From positions 1 to 64,000 of the forward strand of contig CAYJOD010000002.1 of the NCBI GenBank assembly GCA_964371655.1: 64,000 bases of DNA. Reading direction: 5' to 3'. A program made the position numbers and the translations under genes. Below, piece by piece: positions 56,719 to 64,000 of this stretch (its first letter is position 1; the number at the start of each line of letters is the position of its first letter). The notes under the pieces were generated by a model. That model had not been told where the DNA came from and searched no databases. It saw nothing but the letters and a program-made list of their open reading frames with translations. This DNA is from CAZGSN01 sp964371655 (GTDB lineage: Bacteria; Desulfobacterota; Binatia; HRBIN30).

Positions 56719-58416
56719 TCATTTCTTTCCGTCACCGATGGCATCGCGGGCGGCGAGGTAGCCGAACGTCATCGCTGGGCCGATCGTGGCTCCGGCACCG
56801 GGGTAGCTGTGCCCCATGACCGACGCCGAGCAGTTGCCGATTGCGTAGAGGCCGGCGACCGGCTGTCCCGATTCGGTTAGGACATGGGCGCGAGAATCGG
56901 TCTTCAAGCCGCCCTTGGTACCGAGCTCGCCGGGGTAGGTATCGAGACCATAGAACGGCGGCGTCTCGATGGGTGCGAGGCAGGCATTGGGCTTAACCTT
57001 CTCGTCCCCGTAGTAGCGATCGAAGACGGTCTCGCCGCGCTGGAAATCGAGGTCCTTACCAGCACGGGCGTACGCGTTGAACTTGGCGACGGTCGCTTTG
57101 AGAGTGGTTGCGTCGACGCCGAGCTGTGCCGCCAGCGCCTCGAGCGTGTCGGCTTTCTTGAAGTAGTTCCTCAAGGCCTTCGGCAGCATCCAATCAGGCT
57201 GCTGCGACGCCTGCAGAACGGGCCCGCACGGATAATTCTTTCGATAGGTCGCATCAAAGACCAGGTAGGCGGGAATGCACGGTGCCGCCGCGGTGTTGGC
57301 CTTGTACATGGCGTTGACGACGTCGATGTAGGGCGCGGCTTCGTTGACGAAGCGCTCGCCGCGTTTGTTGACCATGATGCTGCCGGGCAGCGACTTCTCG
57401 ATCACCAGGATGCGCGCATGCGGCTCGCCGGGTACCAACGTCGTCGGGCCCCACCAGGCATCGTCCATGAGGTCGAGGGCGGCGCCGACCGAGAGGCCGA
57501 GATTGATGGCGTCACCGGTGTTGGCGTGGTTGCCGCACGACCACTCGGCGCGGGTCGGATTCGGCAGGTACTTCTCGCGCATCTCCTGGTTGGCCTCGAA
57601 GCCGCCGGCGGCCAGGACCACCCCTTTGTTGGCGCGGATGCGTATCTGTTTTCCGTCCTTGTCAGCGACGACGCCGACGACGCGCCCATCCTCGACGATG
57701 AGCTCGCGGGCCGCGGTCTGCAGCCACAGCGGGACGCCGCGATCCATGAGCGAGCGCCGCAGCATGCCGATGAGGGCGTTGCCCATCGAGAGGTTGCGGT
57801 CGCGCTTCGACTTGAGACGCCAAGGGAGGTCGAACCAGTAGCGGCTCATGAGCTTCATGGTGAGCGCGATCCAGCCCGGGGCACGGGTGAGCAGGGTGCG
57901 CGCCTCCAAAACGGTCATGAAGATCCGATTCATGATCAGCATCTGCGGATTCTGCTCACGCATCTTGAGGAACTCGTCGCCGAGTGCTGCGGCGGCAAAA
58001 TTCTCCGGCTCGACGCAGCGCCCACCGGGGCGCGAGCCTGGCACGTTCGGGTAATAGTCGGCGTACTCGGGCAGGGAGACGAGACGCACCTGCGAATGCT
58101 CGGTGAGGTACTTGACCAGCTGTGGTGCCGTGTCGAGGTACGCGCGCCGGCGCTCTTCGGGGACGATGTCCCCGACAGTGCCTTTGACGTAGTTCCAGGC
58201 GTCCTCGGGATTGTCCTTGATGCCTGCGGCCTCCATCAGGTGGTTGTTCGGCACCCACAGGCCGCCGCCGGACATCGCCGAGTTGCCGCCGTAACGGTCG
58301 CTCTTCTCGATGAGCAGGGGTGATCCTCCGCCGTCGTAGGCGGTGAGCGCGGCGGTCATGGCGCCAGCCCCGGAGCCTACGATCAACAGGTCAACGGTAT
58401 GGTCCCAGTTCGTCAT
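56719..58416 (-). CDS. FAD-dependent 3-ketosteroid-dehydrogenase-like oxidoreductase
   Basis: The 565-residue flavoprotein shows LLIVGSGAGAMTAALTAYDG (GxGxxG), SDRYGGNSAMSGGGLWVPNN, GVVLAAGGFEANQEMREKYL and the C-terminal GHSYPGAGATIGPAMTFGYL. EYADYYPNVPGSRPGGR supplies Tyr residues of the kind used by 3-ketosteroid-delta-1-dehydrogenase, and YPGAG matches the second catalytic Tyr-Gly region. It probably dehydrogenates a steroid or other cyclic ketone ring; a general fumarate-reductase-like flavoprotein remains possible. It begins the operon with the CoA-transferase, ACAD and SDR genes. Confidence 0.82.
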   Translation of the reverse strand: MTNWDHTVDLLIVGSGAGAMTAALTAYDGGGSPLLIEKSDRYGGNSAMSGGGLWVPNNHLMEAAGIKDNPEDAWNYVKGTVGDIVPEERRRAYLDTAPQLVKYLTEHSQVRLVSLPEYADYYPNVPGSRPGGRCVEPENFAAAALGDEFLKMREQNPQMLIMNRIFMTVLEARTLLTRAPGWIALTMKLMSRYWFDLPWRLKSKRDRNLSMGNALIGMLRRSLMDRGVPLWLQTAARELIVEDGRVVGVVADKDGKQIRIRANKGVVLAAGGFEANQEMREKYLPNPTRAEWSCGNHANTGDAINLGLSVGAALDLMDDAWWGPTTLVPGEPHARILVIEKSLPGSIMVNKRGERFVNEAAPYIDVVNAMYKANTAAAPCIPAYLVFDATYRKNYPCGPVLQASQQPDWMLPKALRNYFKKADTLEALAAQLGVDATTLKATVAKFNAYARAGKDLDFQRGETVFDRYYGDEKVKPNACLAPIETPPFYGLDTYPGELGTKGGLKTDSRAHVLTESGQPVAGLYAIGNCSASVMGHSYPGAGATIGPAMTFGYLAARDAIGDGKK

Positions 58417-58473
58417 GCGAAACGCCTCCTATGGAAAATCAGGGCAGCCACCGATTTGATGTCTCGGAAAGTA

Positions 58474-58600
58474 CACAAAGGGAGCAAGGGGTAAAGGGTT
58501 CAAGGGCAAAGGGAAGACAGATCGTGAGCACCTCTTCCCTCTGCCGCTTGGTCCCTCGATCCCTTTGCCCCTACCCAGTTTGCGAGCGAAGCGAGCTAAG
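58474..58600. repeat. Palindromic repeat, family F copy 2
   Basis: AAAGGGAGCAAGGGGTAAAG and CAAGGGCAAAGGGAAGACAG are inverted as TGCCGCTTGGTCCCTCGATC and CCTTTGCCCCTACCCAG. It ends with GCGAGCGAAGCGAGCT, as does the copy at 51858. It lies between the dehydratase stop and the flavoprotein start. Confidence 0.65.
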
Positions 58601-58625
58601 TTCTTCATCTGTGGTTGCGCGTGTC

Positions 58626-59702
58626 TTACCCGCGGCTTGGCAGGGCGAGCGTCGCCTTGCACGGCGCGACAGGCCCGTCCTGTGTCGAGATCATGATGTC
58701 CACATCGACGCGCGCCTCACCGCCTTCGACGTGCTTCTTGGTGACGGTACCGGTGAGGATCATGTCGTCGCCGGCGCAGACGTTGCCGCGCATGGTCAGG
58801 TTCATGCGGCGCACGGTGCTGCGCGGACCGGCCCAGTCCGTCAAGAAGCGGCTGACCATGCCCATGCTGAAGGGCGTGTTCACGAATACGTCCTTGGTCT
58901 TGGAGCGCTGTTGGGCGTAGTCGCGATTGGAGTGCTGTGGAGAGAAGTCGCGGGTGGCCGAGGCCAGGTACACGCAGCGGGTGAGGGTGATCGGCATCAG
59001 CAGCTTCGGAAGCTCGTCGCCTTCGTTCACGTCCTCCCAAAAGCGCTCGTGAATCGTGGGCGGGCGATAGCCGGTCCTCTCGCCCTGGATGACCTCTTCG
59101 ACCGCCGGGCTCCAGCCGCCGTTGCCGCCGGCAACCAGGGGTGGCGCGCCCTCCTGGCGGCCGTAGCCGAACGCGGTCATGCGCTCGCGCATGATCAGCT
59201 CGGCCCTTTGATTGCGGTAGAGACGGTCCATCACCCAGAAGTGTCCCTCGCCGACGCGCACCTTCTTCCACGGCGACACCGACACCAGGCGTTGGCTGAT
59301 CGAGACGCGATCGCCAACCTGCAAGGGCACGCCGCTCTCGATCTCGACTTGGCTGATGATACCGACGGGGAGATTGAGGGCGTCCTTGACGTCGTAATGG
59401 ATGTGGCGCACCGGCTCGTTATCGCCCGGAGGCCAGGGCCAGCGGAAGTGCATCGCGAAGGTGGTCATCACCGAGCCGAGCGGTGCAACGACGGTGCGGA
59501 AGCCCTGGGACCTGGCGTAGTCGGCATCGAGGTAAAGCGGATTGCCGTCCTCGATCATCTCGCACCAGTGGCGGATGAGATACTCGTTCACTTCGAGCGG
59601 CGCTGCTTCGGGCTTCGACTCGTGGGCGAGGTCGCGCAAGCGCTGCTGCGCTGCCTCGGAGAGGTAGTCGGGGATGTACTCTAGTGTCGACTCTTCAGCC
59701 AT
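58626..59702 (-). CDS. Double-hotdog dehydratase (FAS1-like/MaoC)
   Basis: The 358-residue protein has two hotdog folds. The first (about 35-160) carries NEYLIRHWCEMIEDGNPLYL and RVSISQRLVSVSPWKK, typical of N-terminal MaoC/FAS1-like dehydratase domains; the second (about 215-350) carries TLTRCVYLASATRDFSPQHS with the conserved Asp-x4-His. Such proteins act as enoyl-CoA hydratases for bulky substrates, as do sterol ChsH enzymes. It starts at ATG 59702 with unclear ribosome site. Confidence 0.85.
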   Translation of the reverse strand: MAEESTLEYIPDYLSEAAQQRLRDLAHESKPEAAPLEVNEYLIRHWCEMIEDGNPLYLDADYARSQGFRTVVAPLGSVMTTFAMHFRWPWPPGDNEPVRHIHYDVKDALNLPVGIISQVEIESGVPLQVGDRVSISQRLVSVSPWKKVRVGEGHFWVMDRLYRNQRAELIMRERMTAFGYGRQEGAPPLVAGGNGGWSPAVEEVIQGERTGYRPPTIHERFWEDVNEGDELPKLLMPITLTRCVYLASATRDFSPQHSNRDYAQQRSKTKDVFVNTPFSMGMVSRFLTDWAGPRSTVRRMNLTMRGNVCAGDDMILTGTVTKKHVEGGEARVDVDIMISTQDGPVAPCKATLALPSRG

Positions 59703-59786
59703 AGAACGAAGTCTCCGTGGTTCCCCTCTGGATCGCTAGCTCCGCGGCGCCGACTTGCAGCTCTGCAGAGCCGCAAGCGGACAGGA

Positions 59787-59888
59787 GGAAATGGAAAACC
59801 GGAAACCGAAAACCGGAGATGGAAAACCGGCAAATTGACCTGTTTCCAGTCTTCGGTCTCCTGTTTCCGGTTTTCCATTTCTTTCCCG
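59787..59888. repeat. Palindrome of GGAAAACCGG units
   Basis: GGAAATGGAAAACCGGAAAC and GAAAACCGGAGATGGAAAAC are inverted as GTTTCCGGTTTTCCATTTCT. It is a long hairpin between two minus-strand genes and could reduce read-through. Confidence 0.6.
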
Positions 59889-59916
59889 TGTTGAGCCAGA
59901 CGCTGCCGCAAGGGGC

Positions 59917-61200
59917 CTAGTGCGCCGCCCCGTAGGTCTTGCAGCGCCCGCGTTGATTCGCGTGCTCGGCGAGATCCTTCTCCAGCTCCTTGCGTGAACG
60001 AACGCCGCGTGGATTCGCTTGCGGCGGTGTCTGGAAGGTCTTGCGGCCGTCGTTTGACAGGCGCACCGGGCGTCCGGCGTCGAGCACGTCGCTAGCGATG
60101 AGCTCTTCGAGATAACGTGAGTCCCACCAGGTCAGGTGCAGCTGCTTGGCACGGCGGAAATAGAGCTGAATATCGCAATCGATGGTGAAGCCCATGCCGC
60201 CGTAAACCTGCTGGGCCATGGCGGTCACATCGCGAAAGGTCTGACAGGCAAAGAGCTTCGCCATAGCTCCGAGACGATCGTCGGGCTTACCTGCGGCGCG
60301 CGCCCACGCGGCTTCGTAAGCGAGCGTGGTGCCGCCGTCGATCGCCGCGGAGGCATCGGCGAGATAGTGGGCGATGGCCTGAAAGGCGCCGAGCGGCTTG
60401 TCGAACTGCTTGCGCTCCTGGGCGTATTGGACGGTCATCTCGAGAGCCCGCTGTGCACCGCCGATCGCCTGTGCCGCGAGCAGGATGATGCCGTCGCGCA
60501 TGACCGCGTTCCAGGTCGACCAACCCGAGCCGGCGCGGCCGATGCGCTCGGCGGTAGCGACGCGCACGTCGTTGAAGTCAATCTTGTATTGGGTGTCCGA
60601 CGCGAGGCTATACTGCTGCGTCAGCTTGACCCCGGGAGTCTGCGGATCAACCAGGAGCAGGTCGATGTCGTGCTCACCAGCGCCGGTGCGCACCAACACG
60701 AGCAAGCGCGTGGCGGCGGCGGCGAAGGCGACGTGTTGCTTGCTTCCGTTGAGACGGTAGCGATCGCCTTCAACAACCGCCGTGAGCTGAATGCCGTGCG
60801 GGCCGAAGCCACCCTTTGGTTCGAGCCACGCCGGCGTGAAGATCGCCTCGCCGCTGGCGATCTTCGGCAGCCACGCCTGCTTTTGCGCGTCGCTGCCGGC
60901 GCACACAAGCGCCGAGCCACTGATCACGGCGCTGACGAAGTGCGGCGTCGGTGCCAGCGATCGGCCCAACTCCTCATATAGGATGGCGCCCTCGATACTG
61001 GATTGAGCGGCACCGCCGTACTCTTCCGGAAGCATGAGGCCGATCAGGCCGAGCTCGCCCATTTGCTTCCACAGTGTCGCCGGGAATCCGATCGGATCGT
61101 CTTCCATTTCGCGCACGACGGTCGGCGGTAAATGATCCGCGCACAATCCCTGCACCGTCTGTCGCAGCATTTCCTGCTCTTCGCTGAAATCCAAATCCAC
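59917..61200 (-). CDS. Acyl-CoA dehydrogenase-like subunit lacking both usual catalytic Glu residues
   Basis: The 427-residue protein has the ACAD fold (EEQEMLRQTVQGLCADHLPP, LGLIGLMLPEEYGG, RLNGSKQHVAFAAAATRLLV, RKQFDKPLGAFQAIAHYLAD, VYGGMGFTIDCDIQLYFRRA). The YEGT motif is missing, and helix G reads AVMRDGIILLAA with no Glu. Similar subunits form heteromeric alpha2beta2 dehydrogenases in mycobacterial sterol catabolism, where the partner has the catalytic Glu. The adjacent ACAD at 62836 is a candidate. GTG start with GGGAG upstream. Confidence 0.88.
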   Translation of the reverse strand: MDLDFSEEQEMLRQTVQGLCADHLPPTVVREMEDDPIGFPATLWKQMGELGLIGLMLPEEYGGAAQSSIEGAILYEELGRSLAPTPHFVSAVISGSALVCAGSDAQKQAWLPKIASGEAIFTPAWLEPKGGFGPHGIQLTAVVEGDRYRLNGSKQHVAFAAAATRLLVLVRTGAGEHDIDLLLVDPQTPGVKLTQQYSLASDTQYKIDFNDVRVATAERIGRAGSGWSTWNAVMRDGIILLAAQAIGGAQRALEMTVQYAQERKQFDKPLGAFQAIAHYLADASAAIDGGTTLAYEAAWARAAGKPDDRLGAMAKLFACQTFRDVTAMAQQVYGGMGFTIDCDIQLYFRRAKQLHLTWWDSRYLEELIASDVLDAGRPVRLSNDGRKTFQTPPQANPRGVRSRKELEKDLAEHANQRGRCKTYGAAH

Positions 61201-61233
61201 AGCTTACTCCCTGGTTGTCATGAGGTCAGAAGG

Positions 61234-61396
61234 CCGCCAAAGAGCCCTCACCCTATTCCTCTCCCAAAGAGAGAGGGGAGCTTGTCTCCCTCTCTCTCGG
61301 TTGGGGAAGGAGCCTGGTAGGGCCGGCTGTGCCGGCCGTACTTTCCAATTGTCTGCCTCCCTCTCCCTGTGGGAGAGGGCCGGGGTGAGGGTCGCC
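61234..61396. repeat. Family E-type hairpin element
   Basis: AGAGCCCTCACCCTATTCCT with CTCCCAAAGAGAGAGGGG is inverted as CCTGTGGGAGAGGGCCGGGG with TGAGGG. A GGGCCGGCTGTGCCGGCC hairpin lies inside. It fills the gap between two minus-strand genes. Confidence 0.65.
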
Positions 61397-61403
61397 ACAT
61401 TAT

Positions 61404-62576
61404 TCACGCCACCACTCCAGCGCGACGCATGTTCTCGATGTCCCGCTCCGGCACTCCGGCGGCGCGCAGCAGCTCGTCGGTATCGGTCAGCGAGCTGTCC
61501 GGCACGCTGTAAGTTGATGCGGAGCGATCGATACCCGCCATGACCGGCCCGACTTGCGAGAACGTTCCTTGCTGCGGATGTCGCGCCTCGACAAACACCT
61601 TGCGGCTGCGGAACTGTGCATCCTCGGCGACCTCGTCGATCGAGTTCACCGGCGACACGCAGGTGTCACCGGACGCGAGCTCGCCGACCCAGTCGTCGCG
61701 ATCACGGGTCGCAAACGCAGCGCGAAAGGCGGTGCGGATCTCGTCCTGGCGTGCGTCGTCGGTTTGAAATGGAATCCACGATTCGCAGCCGAGCGCCTTG
61801 CAGAGGTTGGCGAAGAAGACCGGCTCGATGGCACCGACCGCGAGCCACTTTCCGTCGCGGGCCTGGTAGGTGTCGTAGCAAGCGTAGCGACCGGTAAGCA
61901 TGTCGTGACCCGGTCCCGGTGTCGCCCCGGTCGCCAGATGTTGATCGATGTAGAGAGAGGTGAAGAACAGTACACCCTCGGCAACCGACACGTCGAGGTA
62001 TTCGCCGCTGCCCGTCGTGGCGCGTCGCAGCAAGGCGGCGAGGATGGCGATGGCGGCGTGCATGCCGCCACCGGCGCTGTCCGCCACCGTCGCGCCGGGA
62101 AGGGCAGGGCCGCCATCGGCGCGGCGACCGGCGCAATGCAGGTAGCCGCCTACAGCGAGATAGTTGATGTCGTGTCCGGCCCATTGTGAGGCCGGGCCGT
62201 TCTGGCCGTAGCCCGTCGTCGAGCAGTAGATGATGCGCGGGTTGACGCGGCGCACGTCGTCGTAACCAATGCCGAGGCGGTCGACGACGCCGGGACGAAA
62301 GCTCTCGATGATGACGTCGGCGCCGGCGGCCAGGCGCAGAAAGGCGGCCTTGGCATCGGCAGCCTTGATATCGATCTGCACCCGCTTCATGCCGCGCTGG
62401 GCGCTGTACGCGTAGTACGGCGGCTGGATTTGCACGCCGGCCTTGCGCGGCGTCGGTGCCACCTTGATTACCGTGGCGCCGTAATCCGCCAGGAGGCGCG
62501 AGCAGCGTGCGGCCGGCCCGACACTGGACAGGTCGAGCACAGTGACACCCTGTAGAAACGACGACGACATCACCAT
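61404..62576 (-). CDS. CaiB/BaiF CoA-transferase or alpha-methylacyl-CoA-racemase-like enzyme
   Basis: The 390-residue protein is a single class III transferase domain: VTVLDLSSVGPAARCSRLLA, YGATVIKVAPTPRKAG, IIESFRPGVVDRLGIGYDDV, TTGYGQNGPASQWAGHDINY and the catalytic Asp in GATVADSAGGGMHAAI. The GHDINYLAVGG block resembles alpha-methylacyl-CoA racemase, which inverts 2-methyl-branched acyl-CoA, a needed step for sterol side chains. It could be either racemase or transferase. It lies between two ACAD genes on the same strand. Confidence 0.88.
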   Translation of the reverse strand: MVMSSSFLQGVTVLDLSSVGPAARCSRLLADYGATVIKVAPTPRKAGVQIQPPYYAYSAQRGMKRVQIDIKAADAKAAFLRLAAGADVIIESFRPGVVDRLGIGYDDVRRVNPRIIYCSTTGYGQNGPASQWAGHDINYLAVGGYLHCAGRRADGGPALPGATVADSAGGGMHAAIAILAALLRRATTGSGEYLDVSVAEGVLFFTSLYIDQHLATGATPGPGHDMLTGRYACYDTYQARDGKWLAVGAIEPVFFANLCKALGCESWIPFQTDDARQDEIRTAFRAAFATRDRDDWVGELASGDTCVSPVNSIDEVAEDAQFRSRKVFVEARHPQQGTFSQVGPVMAGIDRSASTYSVPDSSLTDTDELLRAAGVPERDIENMRRAGVVA

Positions 62577-62612
62577 TCACAAGGGGGCGGTAATGGAGCG
62601 AACGAATCACCC

Positions 62613-62805
62613 GTCGCGGACTGACGCCCGCAACCCAAGCGGCGCCGATGTTTGGAAGCGCTCCCTCTCCCGCAATACCTGCGGGAGAGGGTGGGGGTGA
62701 GGGATCCGATTTCGGCTTGCTCCGTCCATCCGCGCCGCCTCGGTTCCCTCACCCTAACCCTCTCCCACAAGTAATGTGGGAGAGGGGATATGCTTTTTCG
62801 CTGCG
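62613..62805. repeat. Dispersed repeat, family E copy 5 (full length)
   Basis: It begins CGCGGACTGACGCCCGCAAC and continues GATGTTTGGAAGC, CCTCTCCCGCAATACCTGCG with GGAGAGGG, GGGTGAGGGATCCG, CCGCCTCGGTTCCCTCACCC and a second GGGAGAGGGG. It is a full homologue, in the same orientation, of 10084-10272. Confidence 0.75.
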
Positions 62806-62835
62806 TATCGTTGTCCATCCGCAATTGAAGTCACT

Positions 62836-64000
62836 TCAGAAGTTCGGTGGTAAGCCCAGTTTGCGCCGCGCGATGATGTTCTTTTGCACCTCCGAGGTGC
62901 CGCCGCCGATGGTGTCGATCACCGTGTAGCGGTAGGTGAGCTCGGCGCGGCCACGCATGGGCGCATCGGCGGTTTGCACCCGCAGCTGCGCGCCGGGCCC
63001 GGCGATATCGAGGGCCGCGTTGGCGACGCGTTTGGAGAGCTCGGTCGCGTACAACTTGTACTGCGACGCTTCCGCCGTCGGCGCGGCGCCGCCCTTCAGA
63101 GACTTGGCGAGGAAGCGCAAGCCGAGCGCACGCGCCACTTCGGTCTGCGCGACCAGCTGCGCCAGGCGCTGGCGCGTCACCGGATCCTCACGCAGCGGCC
63201 GGCCGTCGCGCTCCTCGGTCGCCACGTAGCTGCACAGCTCTTCCATGCGCTGCTCGATCGGGGCGAAGGTGAACATGGTGAAGCGCTCGAGGTCGAGGGC
63301 CTCCGAGATATACTGGAATCCCTTATTGAGCTCGCCGACGCGGTACTCGTCGCCGACGTAGACGTTGTCAAAGAAGACCGAGTTGGTGATCTCGTCACCA
63401 ATGGTCGGCATCGGCTGCACGGTCAAGCCCGGTGTGTCCATCGGCAGCAGGAACAGGGTAATGCCGCGATGCTTGTGGCTGGGATCGGTGCGTGCGCCGA
63501 GCCAATACCAATCGGCGAAGTGGGCCGAGGTCGTGAAGATCTTCTGGCCATTCAAGCGCCAGCCGTCGCCGTCCCGCGTCGCCTTCAACGCCATCGCCGC
63601 GGCGTCGGAGCCGGCCTCGGGCTCGCTGTAGCCGACCGCGAACTGAACCTCGTTGGCCAGGATCTTGGGCAAGAACTCCTGCTTCAGCTTGTCGCTACCG
63701 TGTCGAATCAGAGTCTTGCCGACGATGCCGACGCCCTTGCCGATCTGCGGCGCACCGCGGCGCGCCAAAGATTCGTTCAGGAGGTACTCGTAGATGCCTT
63801 CCTTTTCGCTGCCGCCGAATTCCTTCGGCCAAGCCATGCCGAGCCAGCCATGTTCGCCGCACTTGGTCATGAATACGCGTCGTGCGGGCGTATCGACCAA
63901 CTGCGCCATGTTCTCGCGTGCAACATCCATCACGTCGGGCGTATCGTGCTCGTCGAGGAATGTTTCGACGGCTTCCACGAAGGCCTTCTCTTCGTCCGAG
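62836..64000 (-). CDS. Acyl-CoA dehydrogenase (5' end beyond the window)
   Basis: At least 388 residues are present; the frame continues to the end of the window without a convincing start (SDEEKAFVEAVETFLDEH), so the N-terminus lies outside. It has WLGMAWPKEFGGSEKEGIYE, AVGYSEPEAGSDAAAMALKA, LNGQKIFTTSAHFADWYWLG and TIGGGTSEVQKNIIARRKLG. The YEGT Glu is Gly, but EALDLERFTMF supplies a helix-G Glu. It is a plausible catalytic partner of the ACAD-like protein at 59917. Confidence 0.92.
   Translation of the reverse strand, partial: SDEEKAFVEAVETFLDEHDTPDVMDVARENMAQLVDTPARRVFMTKCGEHGWLGMAWPKEFGGSEKEGIYEYLLNESLARRGAPQIGKGVGIVGKTLIRHGSDKLKQEFLPKILANEVQFAVGYSEPEAGSDAAAMALKATRDGDGWRLNGQKIFTTSAHFADWYWLGARTDPSHKHRGITLFLLPMDTPGLTVQPMPTIGDEITNSVFFDNVYVGDEYRVGELNKGFQYISEALDLERFTMFTFAPIEQRMEELCSYVATEERDGRPLREDPVTRQRLAQLVAQTEVARALGLRFLAKSLKGGAAPTAEASQYKLYATELSKRVANAALDIAGPGAQLRVQTADAPMRGRAELTYRYTVIDTIGGGTSEVQKNIIARRKLGLPPNF

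Overview
The window is about 64 kb of GC-rich bacterial DNA, probably from an uncultured deltaproteobacterium-like or Binatota-like soil or sediment organism. This assignment is an inference. It rests on secreted Thr-Pro repeat proteins, a giant activase-dehydratase fusion, many acyl-CoA enzymes, a type II DMSO-reductase-family enzyme, and intergenic gaps packed with palindromic repeats. There is no marker gene for firm taxonomy.

Layout. 0-12 kb: a methyltransferase remnant, a 1424-residue 2-hydroxyacyl-CoA dehydratase/activase-like fusion, a secreted Thr-Pro repeat protein, an acetyltransferase and a QueG-like Fe-S protein. 12-23 kb: an HU-like protein, tRNA-Ala(CGC), a GH57-like hydrolase, a possible amine gamma-glutamylation group (aldehyde dehydrogenase, glutamate amidohydrolase, glutamine-synthetase-like ligase, transporter) and a NYN nuclease-like protein with a possible LOTUS domain. 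23-28 kb: a decaheme-type cytochrome translationally coupled to a redoxin/TPR protein, then a secreted beta-helix protein. 28-33 kb: an SDR and a three-gene operon whose first gene is a UGSC-family selenoprotein read through an in-frame UGA. 33-41 kb: MarR, acyl-CoA dehydrogenase, a GMC oxidoreductase with its small partner, an acyl-CoA ligase, and a DUF2157/GDYXXLXY membrane pair. 41-48 kb: the iron-sulfur subunit of a type II molybdoenzyme, a ThuA-like protein, an F420-type oxidoreductase, and an accessory island with brnTA, an unknown glycine-zipper protein and an attC-like site. 48-64 kb: ten minus-strand genes, namely a molybdoenzyme catalytic subunit, a MaoC hydratase, an SDR, three acyl-CoA dehydrogenases, two CaiB/BaiF CoA-transferases (one a tandem fusion), a 3-ketosteroid-dehydrogenase-like flavoprotein and a double-hotdog dehydratase.

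The last block reads as a catabolic module. A molybdoenzyme resembling ethylbenzene or steroid C25 dehydrogenase could activate a hydrocarbon or sterol side chain. Ligase and CoA-transferases would make the thioester, and dehydrogenases, hydratases and SDRs would carry out beta-oxidation, while the flavoprotein would desaturate the ring. The substrate cannot be proved from sequence.

The strongest individual finding is the UGSC selenoprotein at 31823-32359. UGA is codon 94, and a perfect 7-bp hairpin with a 5-nt loop lies 11 nt downstream, inside the conserved coding region. The second theme is at least six families of short non-autonomous palindromic elements, some nested, one forming an in-frame protein linker and one overlapping a start codon.
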